A stretch of DNA of 28,621 nucleotides from Faeciplasma sp964650705 (GTDB taxonomy: Bacteria; Bacillota; Clostridia; Oscillospirales; Ruminococcaceae). The notes under the pieces were generated by a model that saw only the letters and a list, made by a program, of their open reading frames with translations, did no database searches and was not told where the DNA came from. The translations under genes were made by a program, and so were the position numbers. The stretch is taken from positions 1 through 28,621 of the forward strand of contig CAZYUJ010000016.1 in assembly GCA_964650705.1 (NCBI GenBank), read 5' to 3'. This document shows positions 1-6,856 of this stretch, one piece after another. Position 1 is the first letter of the stretch; each line of letters opens with the position of its first letter.

Positions 1-55
1 CACGCCTACGATACTTGGCTGGTAACGGCCCGGGAAAATTGGTGTTGCCGACACT
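1..55 (+). rRNA. 5S ribosomal RNA, 3' end (partial)
   Basis: The first ~55 bases resemble the 3' third of a bacterial 5S rRNA: the GATACTTGG segment, a short G/C-rich stem-loop (CTGGTAACGGCC), then a GGGAAAATTGGTGTTGCC tail where clostridial 5S genes have GGGAGAGTAGGTCGTTGCC. The gene starts left of the window. A tRNA-Lys follows three bases later, as is usual at the end of Firmicute rRNA operons, so the tRNA genes probably belong to an rrn transcription unit. The 3' end is approximate. Confidence 0.75.
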
Positions 56-58
56 TAT

Positions 59-134
59 GCACCATTAGCTCAGTTGGTAGAGCAACTGACTCTTAATCAG
101 TGGGTCCTGGGTTCGAGTCCCCGATGGTGCACCA
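59..134 (+). tRNA. tRNA-Lys (anticodon CTT)
   Basis: A complete cloverleaf: acceptor arm GCACCAT pairs with ATGGTGC, the D-loop reads AGCTCAGTTGGTAGAGC, the anticodon loop is CTCTTAA (anticodon CTT), and the T-arm contains GGTTCGAGTCC. The discriminator is A and the CCA end is encoded at 132-134. Confidence 0.97.
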
Positions 135-137
135 ATT

Positions 138-212
138 GGCCCGTTGGTCAAGCGGCTAAGACACCGGCCTCTCACGCCGGTAACGCGAGTTCGATTCTCG
201 CACGGGTCACCA
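138..212 (+). tRNA. tRNA-Glu (anticodon CTC)
   Basis: Acceptor arm GGCCCGT pairs with ACGGGTC (one G-U). The anticodon stem CCGGC/GCCGG encloses loop CTCTCAC (anticodon CTC), and the T-arm contains GTTCGATTC. CCA is encoded at 210-212. It follows tRNA-Lys by three bases, so the two are co-transcribed. CTC is the less common glutamate anticodon; TTC would be expected elsewhere in the genome. Confidence 0.96.
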
Positions 213-222
213 TATGCCACTT

Positions 223-267
223 ACCGCGGGAATACGATGAGCTTTCCGCGGTGGAGGCTCATTTTTT
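223..267 (+). terminator. Attenuator-like hairpin pair between tRNA-Glu and tRNA-Met
   Basis: Two mutually exclusive 10-bp stems can form. ACCGCGGGAA (223-232) pairs with TTTCCGCGGT (243-252) with one G-U. Alternatively ATGAGCTTTC (237-246) pairs with GGAGGCTCAT (253-262) with two G-U pairs and is followed by six Ts, which is an intrinsic terminator. The upstream, GC-richer stem would form first and block the terminator. Whether it is regulated is inference. Confidence 0.6.
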
Positions 268-271
268 AATT

Positions 272-348
272 GGGCCAATAGCTCAGTTGGTTAGAGCAAC
301 CGGCTCATAACCGGTCGGTCCGGGGTTCGAGTCCCTGTTGGCCCACCA
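272..348 (+). tRNA. tRNA-Met (anticodon CAT), elongator type
   Basis: Acceptor arm GGGCCAA pairs with TTGGCCC, anticodon stem ACCGG/CCGGT encloses loop CTCATAA (anticodon CAT), the T-arm contains GGGTTCGAGTCCC, and CCA is encoded at 346-348. The paired first acceptor base pair argues against initiator tRNA-fMet. A lysidine-modified tRNA-Ile2 also has a CAT anticodon. I favour elongator Met from overall resemblance to clostridial tRNA-Met, but this cannot be proven from the gene sequence alone. Confidence 0.85.
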
Positions 349-357
349 ATTTAATAT

Positions 358-433
358 AGGGGTATAGTTCAGCTGGTAGAGCAGCAGTCTCCAAAACTGT
401 TTGTCGAGGGTTCAAATCCTTCTGCCCCTGCCA
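358..433 (+). tRNA. tRNA-Trp (anticodon CCA)
   Basis: Acceptor arm AGGGGTA pairs with TGCCCCT (one T-G), the anticodon loop is CTCCAAA (anticodon CCA), the T-arm contains GGTTCAAATCC, discriminator G fits tRNA-Trp, and CCA is encoded at 431-433. It is the last tRNA before the terminator. Confidence 0.97.
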
Positions 434-440
434 AAGACAC

Positions 441-473
441 AAAGTCAGCCTTGTGCTGGCTTTTTCTTTTTTT
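441..473 (+). terminator. Terminator of the tRNA (rrn) unit
   Basis: AAAGTCAG and CTGGCTTT pair around loop CCTTGTG with one T-G pair, followed by a long T-rich run (TTTTTCTTTTTTT). It lies directly after tRNA-Trp and ends the stable-RNA unit. Confidence 0.85.
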
Positions 474-482
474 ATTTTCGTT

Positions 483-500
483 ATGTTGAATTTTCAACAT
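483..500 (+). promoter_or_regulatory. Crp/Fnr-type operator upstream of the ferredoxin gene
   Basis: A perfect palindrome, ATGTTGAATTTTCAACAT (8-bp arms, TT centre). Its centre (491.5) is about 41.5 bp upstream of the start point predicted from the TATAAT at 521-526, the classical class II activator position. A near-identical palindrome lies in front of the Crp/Fnr gene at 3591-3606. That this regulator binds both is inferred. Confidence 0.75.
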
Positions 501-520
501 ACTTTCCTCATCCTTTCTGC

Positions 521-526
521 TATAAT
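521..526 (+). promoter_or_regulatory. -10 box of the ferredoxin-gene promoter
   Basis: A consensus TATAAT 30 bp ahead of the start codon. No good -35 hexamer lies 17 bp upstream (TACTTT region), which fits a promoter that depends on an activator bound at the palindrome at 483-500. Confidence 0.7.
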
Positions 527-555
527 CAACTCATAAGATCAAGGAGGAAACAAAA

Positions 556-1257
556 ATGCTTAGAAAAATTATTCGAATAGATGAAGAAAAATGTAACGGC
601 TGCGGAGCTTGCGCTTCTGCCTGCCACGAGGGTGCGATCGAAATGGTAAACGGAAAAGCCAAGCTCACCCGTGAGGACTATTGTGACGGCTTGGGCGATT
701 GCCTTCCGGCGTGCCCGACTAATGCGATAACCTTTGAAGAGCGTGAAGCTCCCGCCTATAACGAGGAGGCTGTGCGTGAGGCAAAAATGAAAAAATTCGG
801 TGTCAAGCTCCCTTGCGGATGCCCCGGAACACACTCGAAATCGATCAAGCGTGAGGAACCTGTTCGATCAAAAGACGATGTTCCTGTTTCAAGCCGGCTC
901 ATGCAGTGGCCTGTTCAGATTAAGCTCGTGCCTGTTAATGCGCCTTATTTTGCTGATGCAAATCTGCTCATCGCCGCTGATTGCACAGCATATGCCTATG
1001 GCAATTTCCATAACGAGTTCATGAGAAACCACGTGACTCTCATCGGCTGTCCGAAGCTCGATGAGGGCGATTATGCCGAAAAGCTCACTCAGATCATCGC
1101 AAATAACAATATCAAGAGTGTGAAGATCGTGCGAATGGAAGTTCCTTGTTGCGGCGGAATCGAGAATGCCGTCAAGCGCGCTCTGCAAGCAAGCGGAAAG
1201 TTCATCCCGTGGCAGGTAATAACCGTTTCGACCGACGGCAGAATTTTAGACAATTAA
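556..1257 (+). CDS. 4Fe-4S ferredoxin-domain protein
   Basis: A 233-residue protein with an N-terminal ferredoxin domain. Cys13, 16, 19 and 23 form CxxCxxCxxxC, and Cys43, 49 and 53 sit in a CDGLGDC-LPAC context, giving ligands for iron-sulfur clusters. The remaining ~170 residues contain further cysteines (CGCPG, GCPKL, PCCGG) that could hold another cluster or metal. I recognise it as a common but uncharacterised protein of anaerobic Firmicutes, often near oxidative or nitrosative stress genes. It is probably cytoplasmic, as there is no signal peptide. The start follows AAGGAGG at a good distance. It is the first gene of the redox island, has its own promoter and a Crp/Fnr-type operator, and rubredoxin follows from a separate promoter. 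Electron transfer is likely; the partner is unknown. Confidence 0.92.
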   Translation: MLRKIIRIDEEKCNGCGACASACHEGAIEMVNGKAKLTREDYCDGLGDCLPACPTNAITFEEREAPAYNEEAVREAKMKKFGVKLPCGCPGTHSKSIKREEPVRSKDDVPVSSRLMQWPVQIKLVPVNAPYFADANLLIAADCTAYAYGNFHNEFMRNHVTLIGCPKLDEGDYAEKLTQIIANNNIKSVKIVRMEVPCCGGIENAVKRALQASGKFIPWQVITVSTDGRILDN

Positions 1258-1262
1258 TGCTC

Positions 1263-1291
1263 TTTACAGAAATGAAAAATTGATATATAAT
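1263..1291 (+). promoter_or_regulatory. Sigma-A promoter of the rubredoxin gene
   Basis: TTTACA (1263-1268), a 17-bp spacer, then consensus TATAAT (1286-1291), 28 bp ahead of the rubredoxin start codon. No copy of the Crp/Fnr palindrome lies here, so this gene looks constitutive or controlled otherwise. Confidence 0.8.
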
Positions 1292-1319
1292 TTATTTATT
1301 ATAATAGGAGGTGAAACAG

Positions 1320-1478
1320 ATGAAATACGTATGTGACGCTTGCGGATGGGTATATGACGAAGAGATCGGTGATCCCGAAAACGGAATCGCTCCCGGCACT
1401 AAGTTTGAGGATCTTCCCGAAGATTTTACCTGCCCTCTTTGCGGAGTAGGAAAAGAATTATTCAGCCCTGAGGAATAA
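1320..1478 (+). CDS. Rubredoxin
   Basis: A 52-residue protein with the complete rubredoxin signature: Cys5-x2-Cys8 (CDACGWVYD) and Cys38-x2-Cys41 (CPLCG), plus the conserved GDPENGIAPGT turn. The four cysteines bind a single iron that carries one electron at low potential in the cytoplasm. The length is normal for the family (52-54). AGGAGGTG at 1306-1313 is a near-ideal ribosome binding site. In anaerobes rubredoxin feeds electrons to flavodiiron proteins and rubrerythrins. An FprA-type flavoprotein is encoded 2.3 kb downstream, so a functional pair is likely. It is easily missed by length-limited gene callers. Confidence 0.97.
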   Translation: MKYVCDACGWVYDEEIGDPENGIAPGTKFEDLPEDFTCPLCGVGKELFSPEE

Positions 1479-1564
1479 GCAGCATCCCCGCTATCCATTG
1501 CTCATAAATCCCTTTAATTTGCACAAACTAACCGAAAACACTTATCACGTTATGGAGGAAAGAT

Positions 1565-2869
1565 ATGTTTTCGGTTTGGTCGGATACCTCGTCCCGCCCG
1601 CATTTTGAATGCTTAAGCGGAGACGTTAAGACAGATGTGCTCATTATCGGAGGAGGGATAGCGGGGATTTTATGCGCTCATGCGCTCGAAAAGTCGGGTG
1701 TGAGCTATATTCTTGTCGAGGCAGACAGGATCTGCAACGGTATTACAAAAAACACAACTGCAAAGATTACTTTTCAGCACGGATTTATATATGACGGTCT
1801 GATAAAAAAGTTCGGCGTTGAAAAAGCAAAAATGTATTTGGAGGCGAATAAGCTTGCAGTTGAGCGATATGCCGAACTGTGCAAAACAGTTGACTGTGAC
1901 TATGAAGAGCGTGACTCGTTCGTATATTCGCTCAATAACAGCCGAAAGATCGAAAGGGAGGTCGCGGCGCTCAATAAATTAGGAGTTCCCGCAAGGTTTG
2001 CCTCAAGCCTTCCTTTGCCGTGTGAGGTCTCAGGGGCGGTAAAAGTGTCCCATCAAGCGCAATTTCACCCGCTGAAATTCGCTTATTCTATTGCAAAAGA
2101 TCTGAACATTTACGAAAATACCAAGGTTTTGGAGCTCACGCCGAAAGGCGCCCTCACAAACCGAGGGAAGATCTCGGCTGATAAGATCATCGTTGCCACA
2201 CATTTTCCGATATTGAATAAACACGGCTCATATTATCTAAAGCTCTATCAGCACCGATCATATGTGCTCGCATTGGAGAATGCGCCGAACGTCGGCGGAA
2301 TGTATATCGACGAAGCCAAAAAGGGGATGTCCCTGAGGAATTATCAAGACCTTCTCCTTGTTGGCGGAGGAAGCCACAGAACAGGTAAAAAAGGCGGCAA
2401 CTGGCAAGAGCTTTCTGATTTTGCTCGCCGTTATTATCCAAACGCAAAGGAAGCTTATCGCTGGGCAACTCAGGACTGTATGTCTCTTGACGGTGTTCCT
2501 TATATCGGTGAGTATTCAAAGAATACACCGAATCTATATGTGGCGACAGGCTTTAACAAGTGGGGAATGAGCTCGGCAATGGCGGCGGCAAGCATCCTTG
2601 CGGATATGATAAACGGCAAAAAGAATCAATATTCAGAGGTCTTTTCGCCGTCAAGGACGGTCTTGTGTCCTCAGCTTGCTGTCAATGCGACAGAGGCGGT
2701 TGTGAATTTAGTGACCCCGACAGTACCGCGCTGTCCGCATATGGGCTGTGCTCTTAAATATAACAAGCAGGAGCATTCGTGGGACTGTCCCTGCCACGGC
2801 TCACGCTTTACCGAAAACGGAAAATTGATAGATAACCCATCGACCGATGATATCAATAAAACAAAATAG
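1565..2869 (+). CDS. FAD-dependent oxidoreductase with C-terminal Rieske [2Fe-2S] domain
   Basis: 434 residues. The N-terminal FAD-binding fold of the DAO family begins at residue 23 with a GGGIAG dinucleotide-binding loop (29-34). The rest of the DAO fold runs to about 350, with a late ATGFNKWGM segment near the flavin. The C-terminus is a Rieske domain with Cys390-x-His392 and Cys408-x2-His411, complete for a [2Fe-2S] cluster. It has no signal peptide, so it is cytoplasmic. The start follows GGAGGAAA. The substrate cannot be read from sequence. The domain pairing suggests electrons pass between the flavin and the Rieske cluster, and the neighbours suggest rubredoxin or ferredoxin as partner. 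The gene is 86 bp after rubredoxin with no terminator between, so it may be co-transcribed. Confidence 0.93.
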   Translation: MFSVWSDTSSRPHFECLSGDVKTDVLIIGGGIAGILCAHALEKSGVSYILVEADRICNGITKNTTAKITFQHGFIYDGLIKKFGVEKAKMYLEANKLAVERYAELCKTVDCDYEERDSFVYSLNNSRKIEREVAALNKLGVPARFASSLPLPCEVSGAVKVSHQAQFHPLKFAYSIAKDLNIYENTKVLELTPKGALTNRGKISADKIIVATHFPILNKHGSYYLKLYQHRSYVLALENAPNVGGMYIDEAKKGMSLRNYQDLLLVGGGSHRTGKKGGNWQELSDFARRYYPNAKEAYRWATQDCMSLDGVPYIGEYSKNTPNLYVATGFNKWGMSSAMAAASILADMINGKKNQYSEVFSPSRTVLCPQLAVNATEAVVNLVTPTVPRCPHMGCALKYNKQEHSWDCPCHGSRFTENGKLIDNPSTDDINKTK

Positions 2870-2878
2870 CAAAACACA

Positions 2879-2910
2879 AGCCCGCTAAACATAATGTTCA
2901 GCGGGCTTTA
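2879..2910. terminator. Bidirectional terminator between convergent genes
   Basis: AGCCCGCT (2879-2886) pairs with AGCGGGCT (2900-2907), and AACAT/ATGTT extends the stem. It separates the plus-strand FAD-Rieske gene from the minus-strand Crp/Fnr gene, whose stop codon lies 8 bp to the right. Confidence 0.85.
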
Positions 2911-2917
2911 TATTCTA

Positions 2918-3577
2918 TCATAAAAGCTCAAAATGTTTTCGATCGCTTTTAATGACTCCTTCGTTTCTGAGCTTCGATATTTCATTCGATAATCCGCTTC
3001 GGTCGATCTCAAGATAATCAGCAAGCTCCTGTCTGTCAAAAGGAATGTCGAAGCTGTTTGAATTTGCCTTCTTTGCTTGGAGCATTAAATATGCCATCAG
3101 CTTTTCTCTCGTCGTACGCTTCGAGGTTATTTCGATCTTTTGATGGAACATAATGTTTTTGCTCGCAAGATCCTTCATCAAATTAAATATCATTTGTTGG
3201 TGGAAGCTACAGTGACTCGAACAAGTGTGCAAAACTTTGTTACAGTCGATCAGCATGACCTCACACGGCTCGTTGGCTATCACGTCGATCGGGACTGACT
3301 TGACTTCGGCACAAGCGAACGCCTCACCGAATACCTGTGCGGCCTCTATCATCGAAACGATGCTTCGGTTTCCAAAATAATCAACTCTGACGATCTGTGC
3401 CGAGCCGGAAAGCATAATGCCAATGTACTTTGCGGGCTTGCCCTCAGCAAGGATGGTATATTTCTTGTCAAATGTCTCAACTTTCGCGCCAAGACAGCCG
3501 AGAAGCTTCATAAGGTCATCGTCATCGATCCCTCTGAAAAGAGAACATCTGTTAAGCACATCAAAATATTTCTTCAT
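2918..3577 (-). CDS. Crp/Fnr family transcriptional regulator
   Basis: 219 residues from the ATG at 3577, which has GGAGAAG just upstream. A longer in-frame reading to 3775 is rejected because it crosses the promoter and operator and lacks a ribosome binding site. The N-terminal cyclic-nucleotide-type beta barrel (about 10-125, CSLFRGIDD to LIDCNKVL) is followed by a dimerisation helix and a C-terminal winged HTH (about 155-219) with recognition segment RQELADYLEIDRSGLSNEI. Cysteines at 105, 112, 119 and 123 (CSSHC region) could sense redox or bind a cofactor, but this is not the N-terminal Fnr cluster motif. The upstream palindrome TGTTGAAAATTCAACA sits just downstream of its own -10 box, implying autorepression. 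It lies between the FAD-Rieske and FprA genes, so it is the likely regulator of the island. Confidence 0.92.
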   Translation of the reverse strand: MKKYFDVLNRCSLFRGIDDDDLMKLLGCLGAKVETFDKKYTILAEGKPAKYIGIMLSGSAQIVRVDYFGNRSIVSMIEAAQVFGEAFACAEVKSVPIDVIANEPCEVMLIDCNKVLHTCSSHCSFHQQMIFNLMKDLASKNIMFHQKIEITSKRTTREKLMAYLMLQAKKANSNSFDIPFDRQELADYLEIDRSGLSNEISKLRNEGVIKSDRKHFELL

Positions 3578-3590
3578 AATCTTCTCCGTT

Positions 3591-3606
3591 TGTTGAAAAT
3601 TCAACA
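3591..3606 (-). promoter_or_regulatory. Crp/Fnr-type operator at the regulator's own start site
   Basis: TGTTGAAAATTCAACA is a perfect palindrome whose arms match the one at 483-500 (central bases AA instead of TT). Relative to the minus-strand promoter at 3621-3649 it covers roughly +8 to +23, where bound protein would block transcription. Confidence 0.75.
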
Positions 3607-3620
3607 GATTAATTTCGCTA

Positions 3621-3649
3621 ATTATACTATAATAAATACACAAAATCAA
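3621..3649 (-). promoter_or_regulatory. Promoter of the Crp/Fnr gene
   Basis: On the minus strand TTGATT (3649-3644), a 17-bp spacer, and consensus TATAAT (3626-3621). The start point would be near 3614, giving a leader of about 37 bases that contains the operator. Confidence 0.8.
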
Positions 3650-3668
3650 GGATAATGCCGCAAAACGA

Positions 3669-3697
3669 TTGTAAAATGCTTTTTTCGGTGATATAAT
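3669..3697 (+). promoter_or_regulatory. Promoter of the FprA-type gene
   Basis: TTGTAA (3669-3674), a 17-bp spacer, and TATAAT (3692-3697), 31 bp ahead of the start codon. It diverges from the Crp/Fnr promoter. No TTGAA/TTCAA palindrome lies between them on this side. Confidence 0.75.
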
Positions 3698-3728
3698 GAA
3701 AGAAAACGTATAAAATGAGGTATTTGAA

Positions 3729-4880
3729 ATGAACATTACAAAAGATATAAAATACATCGGCGTTAATGACCGCAATATCGACCTTTTTGAGGGTCAGTAT
3801 ATCGTTCCCAACGGAATGGCATATAACTCCTATGCGATAATCGACGAAAAGATCGCCATCATGGATTCTGTTGATGCTGCTTTCAAAGATGAATGGCTTG
3901 ATAACATCAAGAACACTCTTGGCGACAGATCTCCCGATTATTTGGTTGTCCAGCACATGGAGCCTGACCACTCCGCAAACATCGTCAGCTTTGTAAATGC
4001 ATATCCCGATGCAAAGATCGTTTCATCTGCTCAAGCGTTCAAGATGATGAAGAACTTCTTCGGAACCGATTTTGCGGACAAGCAGGTCGTTGTGGGTGAG
4101 GGCTCAACTCTTTGCTTGGGAGCTCACACTCTAACTTTTGTAACAGCTCCGATGGTTCACTGGCCTGAGGTAATCGTGACCTATGACAGCACGGACAAGG
4201 TATTGTTCTCGGCTGACGGCTTCGGAAAGTTCGGTGCTTTGGACGCAGAAGAGGATTGGGCTTGCGAAGCAAGACGCTATTATATCGGCATCGTCGGAAA
4301 ATACGGCGCACAGGTTCAGTCGCTTTTGAAGAAAGCATCAGCCCTTGACATCGAGATCATCTGCCCGCTTCACGGCCCTGTACTCACAGAAAACCTCGGA
4401 TATTATATCAATCTCTATGATATCTGGTCGAGCTATCGCCCTGAAGAAGACGGCATAATGATCGCATACACCTCGATTTACGGAAACACCAAGAAGGCAG
4501 TGATGCACCTTGCCGAAAAGCTTGAAGCAAACGGCAAAAAGGTCGTTGTAAACGATCTTGCACGCTGCGACATGGCTGAAGCAGTTGAGGACGCCTTCAG
4601 ATATTCTCACCTTGTTTTGGCAACCACCACATACAATACAGATATCTTCCCCTTCATGAAGGAGTTTATCAACCATTTGACCGAGCGCAACTTCCAAAAC
4701 AGAACGGTAGCACTCATCGAAAACGGAAGCTGGGCGCCTACCGCCGCAAAGACAATGAAAGCAATGCTCGAAAACAGCAAAAACCTTACGTTCACCCAAA
4801 ACTCGGTCAAGATCCTCTCTGCACTTAATGATGACAGCATGTCACAGCTTAATGCCCTTGCGGAGGAGCTTTGCAATTAA
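3729..4880 (+). CDS. FprA-type flavodiiron protein (A-type flavoprotein)
   Basis: 383 residues, close to the usual ~390-400. The N-terminal metallo-beta-lactamase-like domain carries the full diiron ligand set: His76-x-Glu78-x-Asp80-His81 (HMEPDH), His144 (MVHWPE), Asp163 (SADGFG) and His215 (PLHGP). The C-terminal flavodoxin domain starts near 243 with the FMN phosphate loop TSIYGNT (248-254). Proteins of this architecture reduce O2 to water and/or NO to N2O in the cytoplasm of anaerobes, usually taking electrons from rubredoxin. No extra rubredoxin or flavin reductase domain is fused, so the separate rubredoxin at 1320 is a plausible donor. The start follows GAGG with 8 bp spacing. O2 versus NO preference cannot be read from sequence. 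Confidence 0.96.
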   Translation: MNITKDIKYIGVNDRNIDLFEGQYIVPNGMAYNSYAIIDEKIAIMDSVDAAFKDEWLDNIKNTLGDRSPDYLVVQHMEPDHSANIVSFVNAYPDAKIVSSAQAFKMMKNFFGTDFADKQVVVGEGSTLCLGAHTLTFVTAPMVHWPEVIVTYDSTDKVLFSADGFGKFGALDAEEDWACEARRYYIGIVGKYGAQVQSLLKKASALDIEIICPLHGPVLTENLGYYINLYDIWSSYRPEEDGIMIAYTSIYGNTKKAVMHLAEKLEANGKKVVVNDLARCDMAEAVEDAFRYSHLVLATTTYNTDIFPFMKEFINHLTERNFQNRTVALIENGSWAPTAAKTMKAMLENSKNLTFTQNSVKILSALNDDSMSQLNALAEELCN

Positions 4881-5000
4881 GTAAGGTGCGCCACGATCCT
4901 ATCTCTGTTTGAGGCTTAGCGCTCCTTCTGATTCCTAAAAGATAACACTTTATCACTCTGTGAGCGAAACTGTTTTGAAATTTATAATTGAATAGAAAGA

Positions 5001-5038
5001 AACCGCCGCTGATGAGATCAATCAGCGGCGGTTTTTAT
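5001..5038. terminator. Strong terminator between convergent FprA and ABC genes
   Basis: A perfect 13-bp stem, AACCGCCGCTGAT (5001-5013) with ATCAGCGGCGGTT (5021-5033), loop GAGATCA, followed by TTTTTAT on the plus strand. The opposite side is moderately T-rich on the minus strand (TTTCTTTCTATT), so it probably serves both genes. The bases from 4881 to 5000 show no gene. Confidence 0.92.
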
Positions 5039-5056
5039 ATGGAGGTCAACTTGAAT

Positions 5057-6856
5057 TTAATTAAACTGTGAATTATAAAGCACACTATAGAATCCGCCCT
5101 GTTCCAAAAGCTCTTCATGCGTGCCCTGTTCGGAGATCCTGCCGTCCTGGATGACCAAGATCTGATCGGCGTTTTGGATGGTCGAGAGTCTGTGAGCAAT
5201 GATGAAACAGGTTCTGTCCTTCATCAGCTCTGTCATAGCTTCCTGAATCTTGATCTCTGTTCTTGAGTCAACGTTCGAGGTCGCCTCATCCAAGATCAGC
5301 ATATGCGAATCGGATATCATCGCTCTCGCTATGGTGATAAGCTGCCGCTGGCCTTTGGAGATGTTAACACCGTCATCGGTCAGAACTGTGTCATATCCGT
5401 CGGGAAGGCTTTCGATATATGTATCTATCCTTGCAGCCTTTGCCGCCGCCTTAACTTCCTCAAGAGTTGCACCCTCTCGCCCATAGGCTATGTTATCAAA
5501 GATCGTTCCACAGAACAGCCAAGTGTCCTGCAATACCATTGTATACGCTTTTCTTAAAGACTTTCTTGTGATGTCTCTTGCATCAGTGCCGTCAACAGTC
5601 GTCCTGCCGTCGGTGACGTCATAAAATCTCATCAAAAGGTTGATGATCGTTGTTTTTCCTGCGCCCGTAGGGCCGACGATGGCGATGGTCTTTCCCGGCT
5701 GGGCAACAAACGAAACGTCCTTAAGGATCGTCTTTTCGGGAGCATATCCGAAAACGACGTTCTCAAACTCGACCTTGCCCTCAACCTCGTCCAAAATTTT
5801 TGCATCTAAAGCATCCGCACTTTCGGGCTCCTCGTCGATTATTCTGAAAACTCGCTCTGCCGCCGAGAAGGCTGACTGAAGCTCGCTTAAAATGTTTGCA
5901 AATTCGTTTATCGGTCCTGCGAATTTTCTTGAATACTGCACAAACTGTGCCACACCGCCAAGCGTGATGAAGAACAGCGTTCCTTCCTTTGCAATGCCGT
6001 TTTGCGAAAGCATATACAAAACGCCGCCCAAAATCATGATAAGGGAAATGGAAAAGTTGTTGATGAAGTTGACTGTCGGGCCCATTGCGGCGCCGTAATA
6101 GTCGGCGTTGTAATAAGCGTCCATTGAGTCTTTATTGCGGGAGTTGAATCGAGAGCCGATCTCGTCCTCACGGGCATACGCCTGAATAGTTCGGCAGCCC
6201 GAAAGCATCTCCTCGGCATATCCGTTGAGCTCGCCGAGCTTTTTCGATCTCTTCGAGAAAAGAGGTCTTACACGCTTTGAACGGTATCTTGTGAAGATTA
6301 TCGCCACAGGGATCGTTATCGCAAACACCAAAATAAGAGGTTTCGATATATTCCACATGAATATCAGCGAACCGATAACCGTATACAAACTCGTCATGAT
6401 CTGAACAACATCGTGAGAAAGAGTGCTGTTGATAGTGTCGATATCATATGAGATCCGGCTGATGATATCGCCTGTCGGATGAGTGTCGAAATACCCGACG
6501 GGAAGGGAAGTCAGCTTCTCGAAAAGCTGTTTTCTCATGGTATATACTATCTTTTGGCTTATGTGTATCATCAGCGTTGCCAAAGCATATGACATTATCG
6601 CTGAGAACAGATAACAAATAAGCATTCTTATGACATTATACCAAACAGCATCAAAGTCAACACCGCCCGCAAGCGCCAAAGCGTCTATCGCTTCGCCCGA
6701 ATATTTCGGGCCCAAAAGCGAAAGCTGATTTGAGAAAAGCGTTAATATAACAGCGGGGATAAATAAATACCAATATTTAAGGATATATCCGCAAAGGCGC
6801 AAAAAGATGCTTTTGGCGGTTTTCCTGTCTAATTTCTTAGATTTTTCGTTACTCAA
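5057..6856 (-). CDS. Heterodimeric ABC exporter, subunit with canonical Walker B
   Basis: 599 residues from a TTG start at 6856. GGGAGGTG (6870-6863) lies six bases upstream of that TTG, whereas the ATG at 6883 lies inside the preceding gene without a good site. The N-terminal membrane domain (about 20-325, six expected helices) precedes an ATPase domain with Walker A GPTGAGKTT (395-403), Q-loop Gln443, signature ISKGQ (499-503; Lys replaces the first Gly), Walker B with Asp523-Glu524, and switch His555. With its partner it would form one good and one degenerate ATP site, as in BmrCD- or TM287/288-type exporters. It overlaps the partner's stop codon by 8 bp, so translation is coupled. Likely drugs, lipids or peptides are exported. 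Confidence 0.95.
   Translation of the reverse strand: MSNEKSKKLDRKTAKSIFLRLCGYILKYWYLFIPAVILTLFSNQLSLLGPKYSGEAIDALALAGGVDFDAVWYNVIRMLICYLFSAIMSYALATLMIHISQKIVYTMRKQLFEKLTSLPVGYFDTHPTGDIISRISYDIDTINSTLSHDVVQIMTSLYTVIGSLIFMWNISKPLILVFAITIPVAIIFTRYRSKRVRPLFSKRSKKLGELNGYAEEMLSGCRTIQAYAREDEIGSRFNSRNKDSMDAYYNADYYGAAMGPTVNFINNFSISLIMILGGVLYMLSQNGIAKEGTLFFITLGGVAQFVQYSRKFAGPINEFANILSELQSAFSAAERVFRIIDEEPESADALDAKILDEVEGKVEFENVVFGYAPEKTILKDVSFVAQPGKTIAIVGPTGAGKTTIINLLMRFYDVTDGRTTVDGTDARDITRKSLRKAYTMVLQDTWLFCGTIFDNIAYGREGATLEEVKAAAKAARIDTYIESLPDGYDTVLTDDGVNISKGQRQLITIARAMISDSHMLILDEATSNVDSRTEIKIQEAMTELMKDRTCFIIAHRLSTIQNADQILVIQDGRISEQGTHEELLEQGGFYSVLYNSQFN

Noticed and set aside
74..310. A 78-codon open frame across the tRNA genes
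   Set aside because: It runs through three functional tRNA genes and is a chance frame.
272..348. tRNA with CAT anticodon as initiator tRNA-fMet
   Set aside because: The first acceptor pair (G-C) is fully paired, whereas initiator tRNAs have a mismatch there. tRNA-Ile2 remains possible and is noted in the entry.
3578..3775. N-terminal extension of the Crp/Fnr protein
   Set aside because: It would run through the -35, -10 and operator of its own gene and overlap the divergent FprA promoter. The ATG at 3577 has a good ribosome binding site and matches the usual family start.
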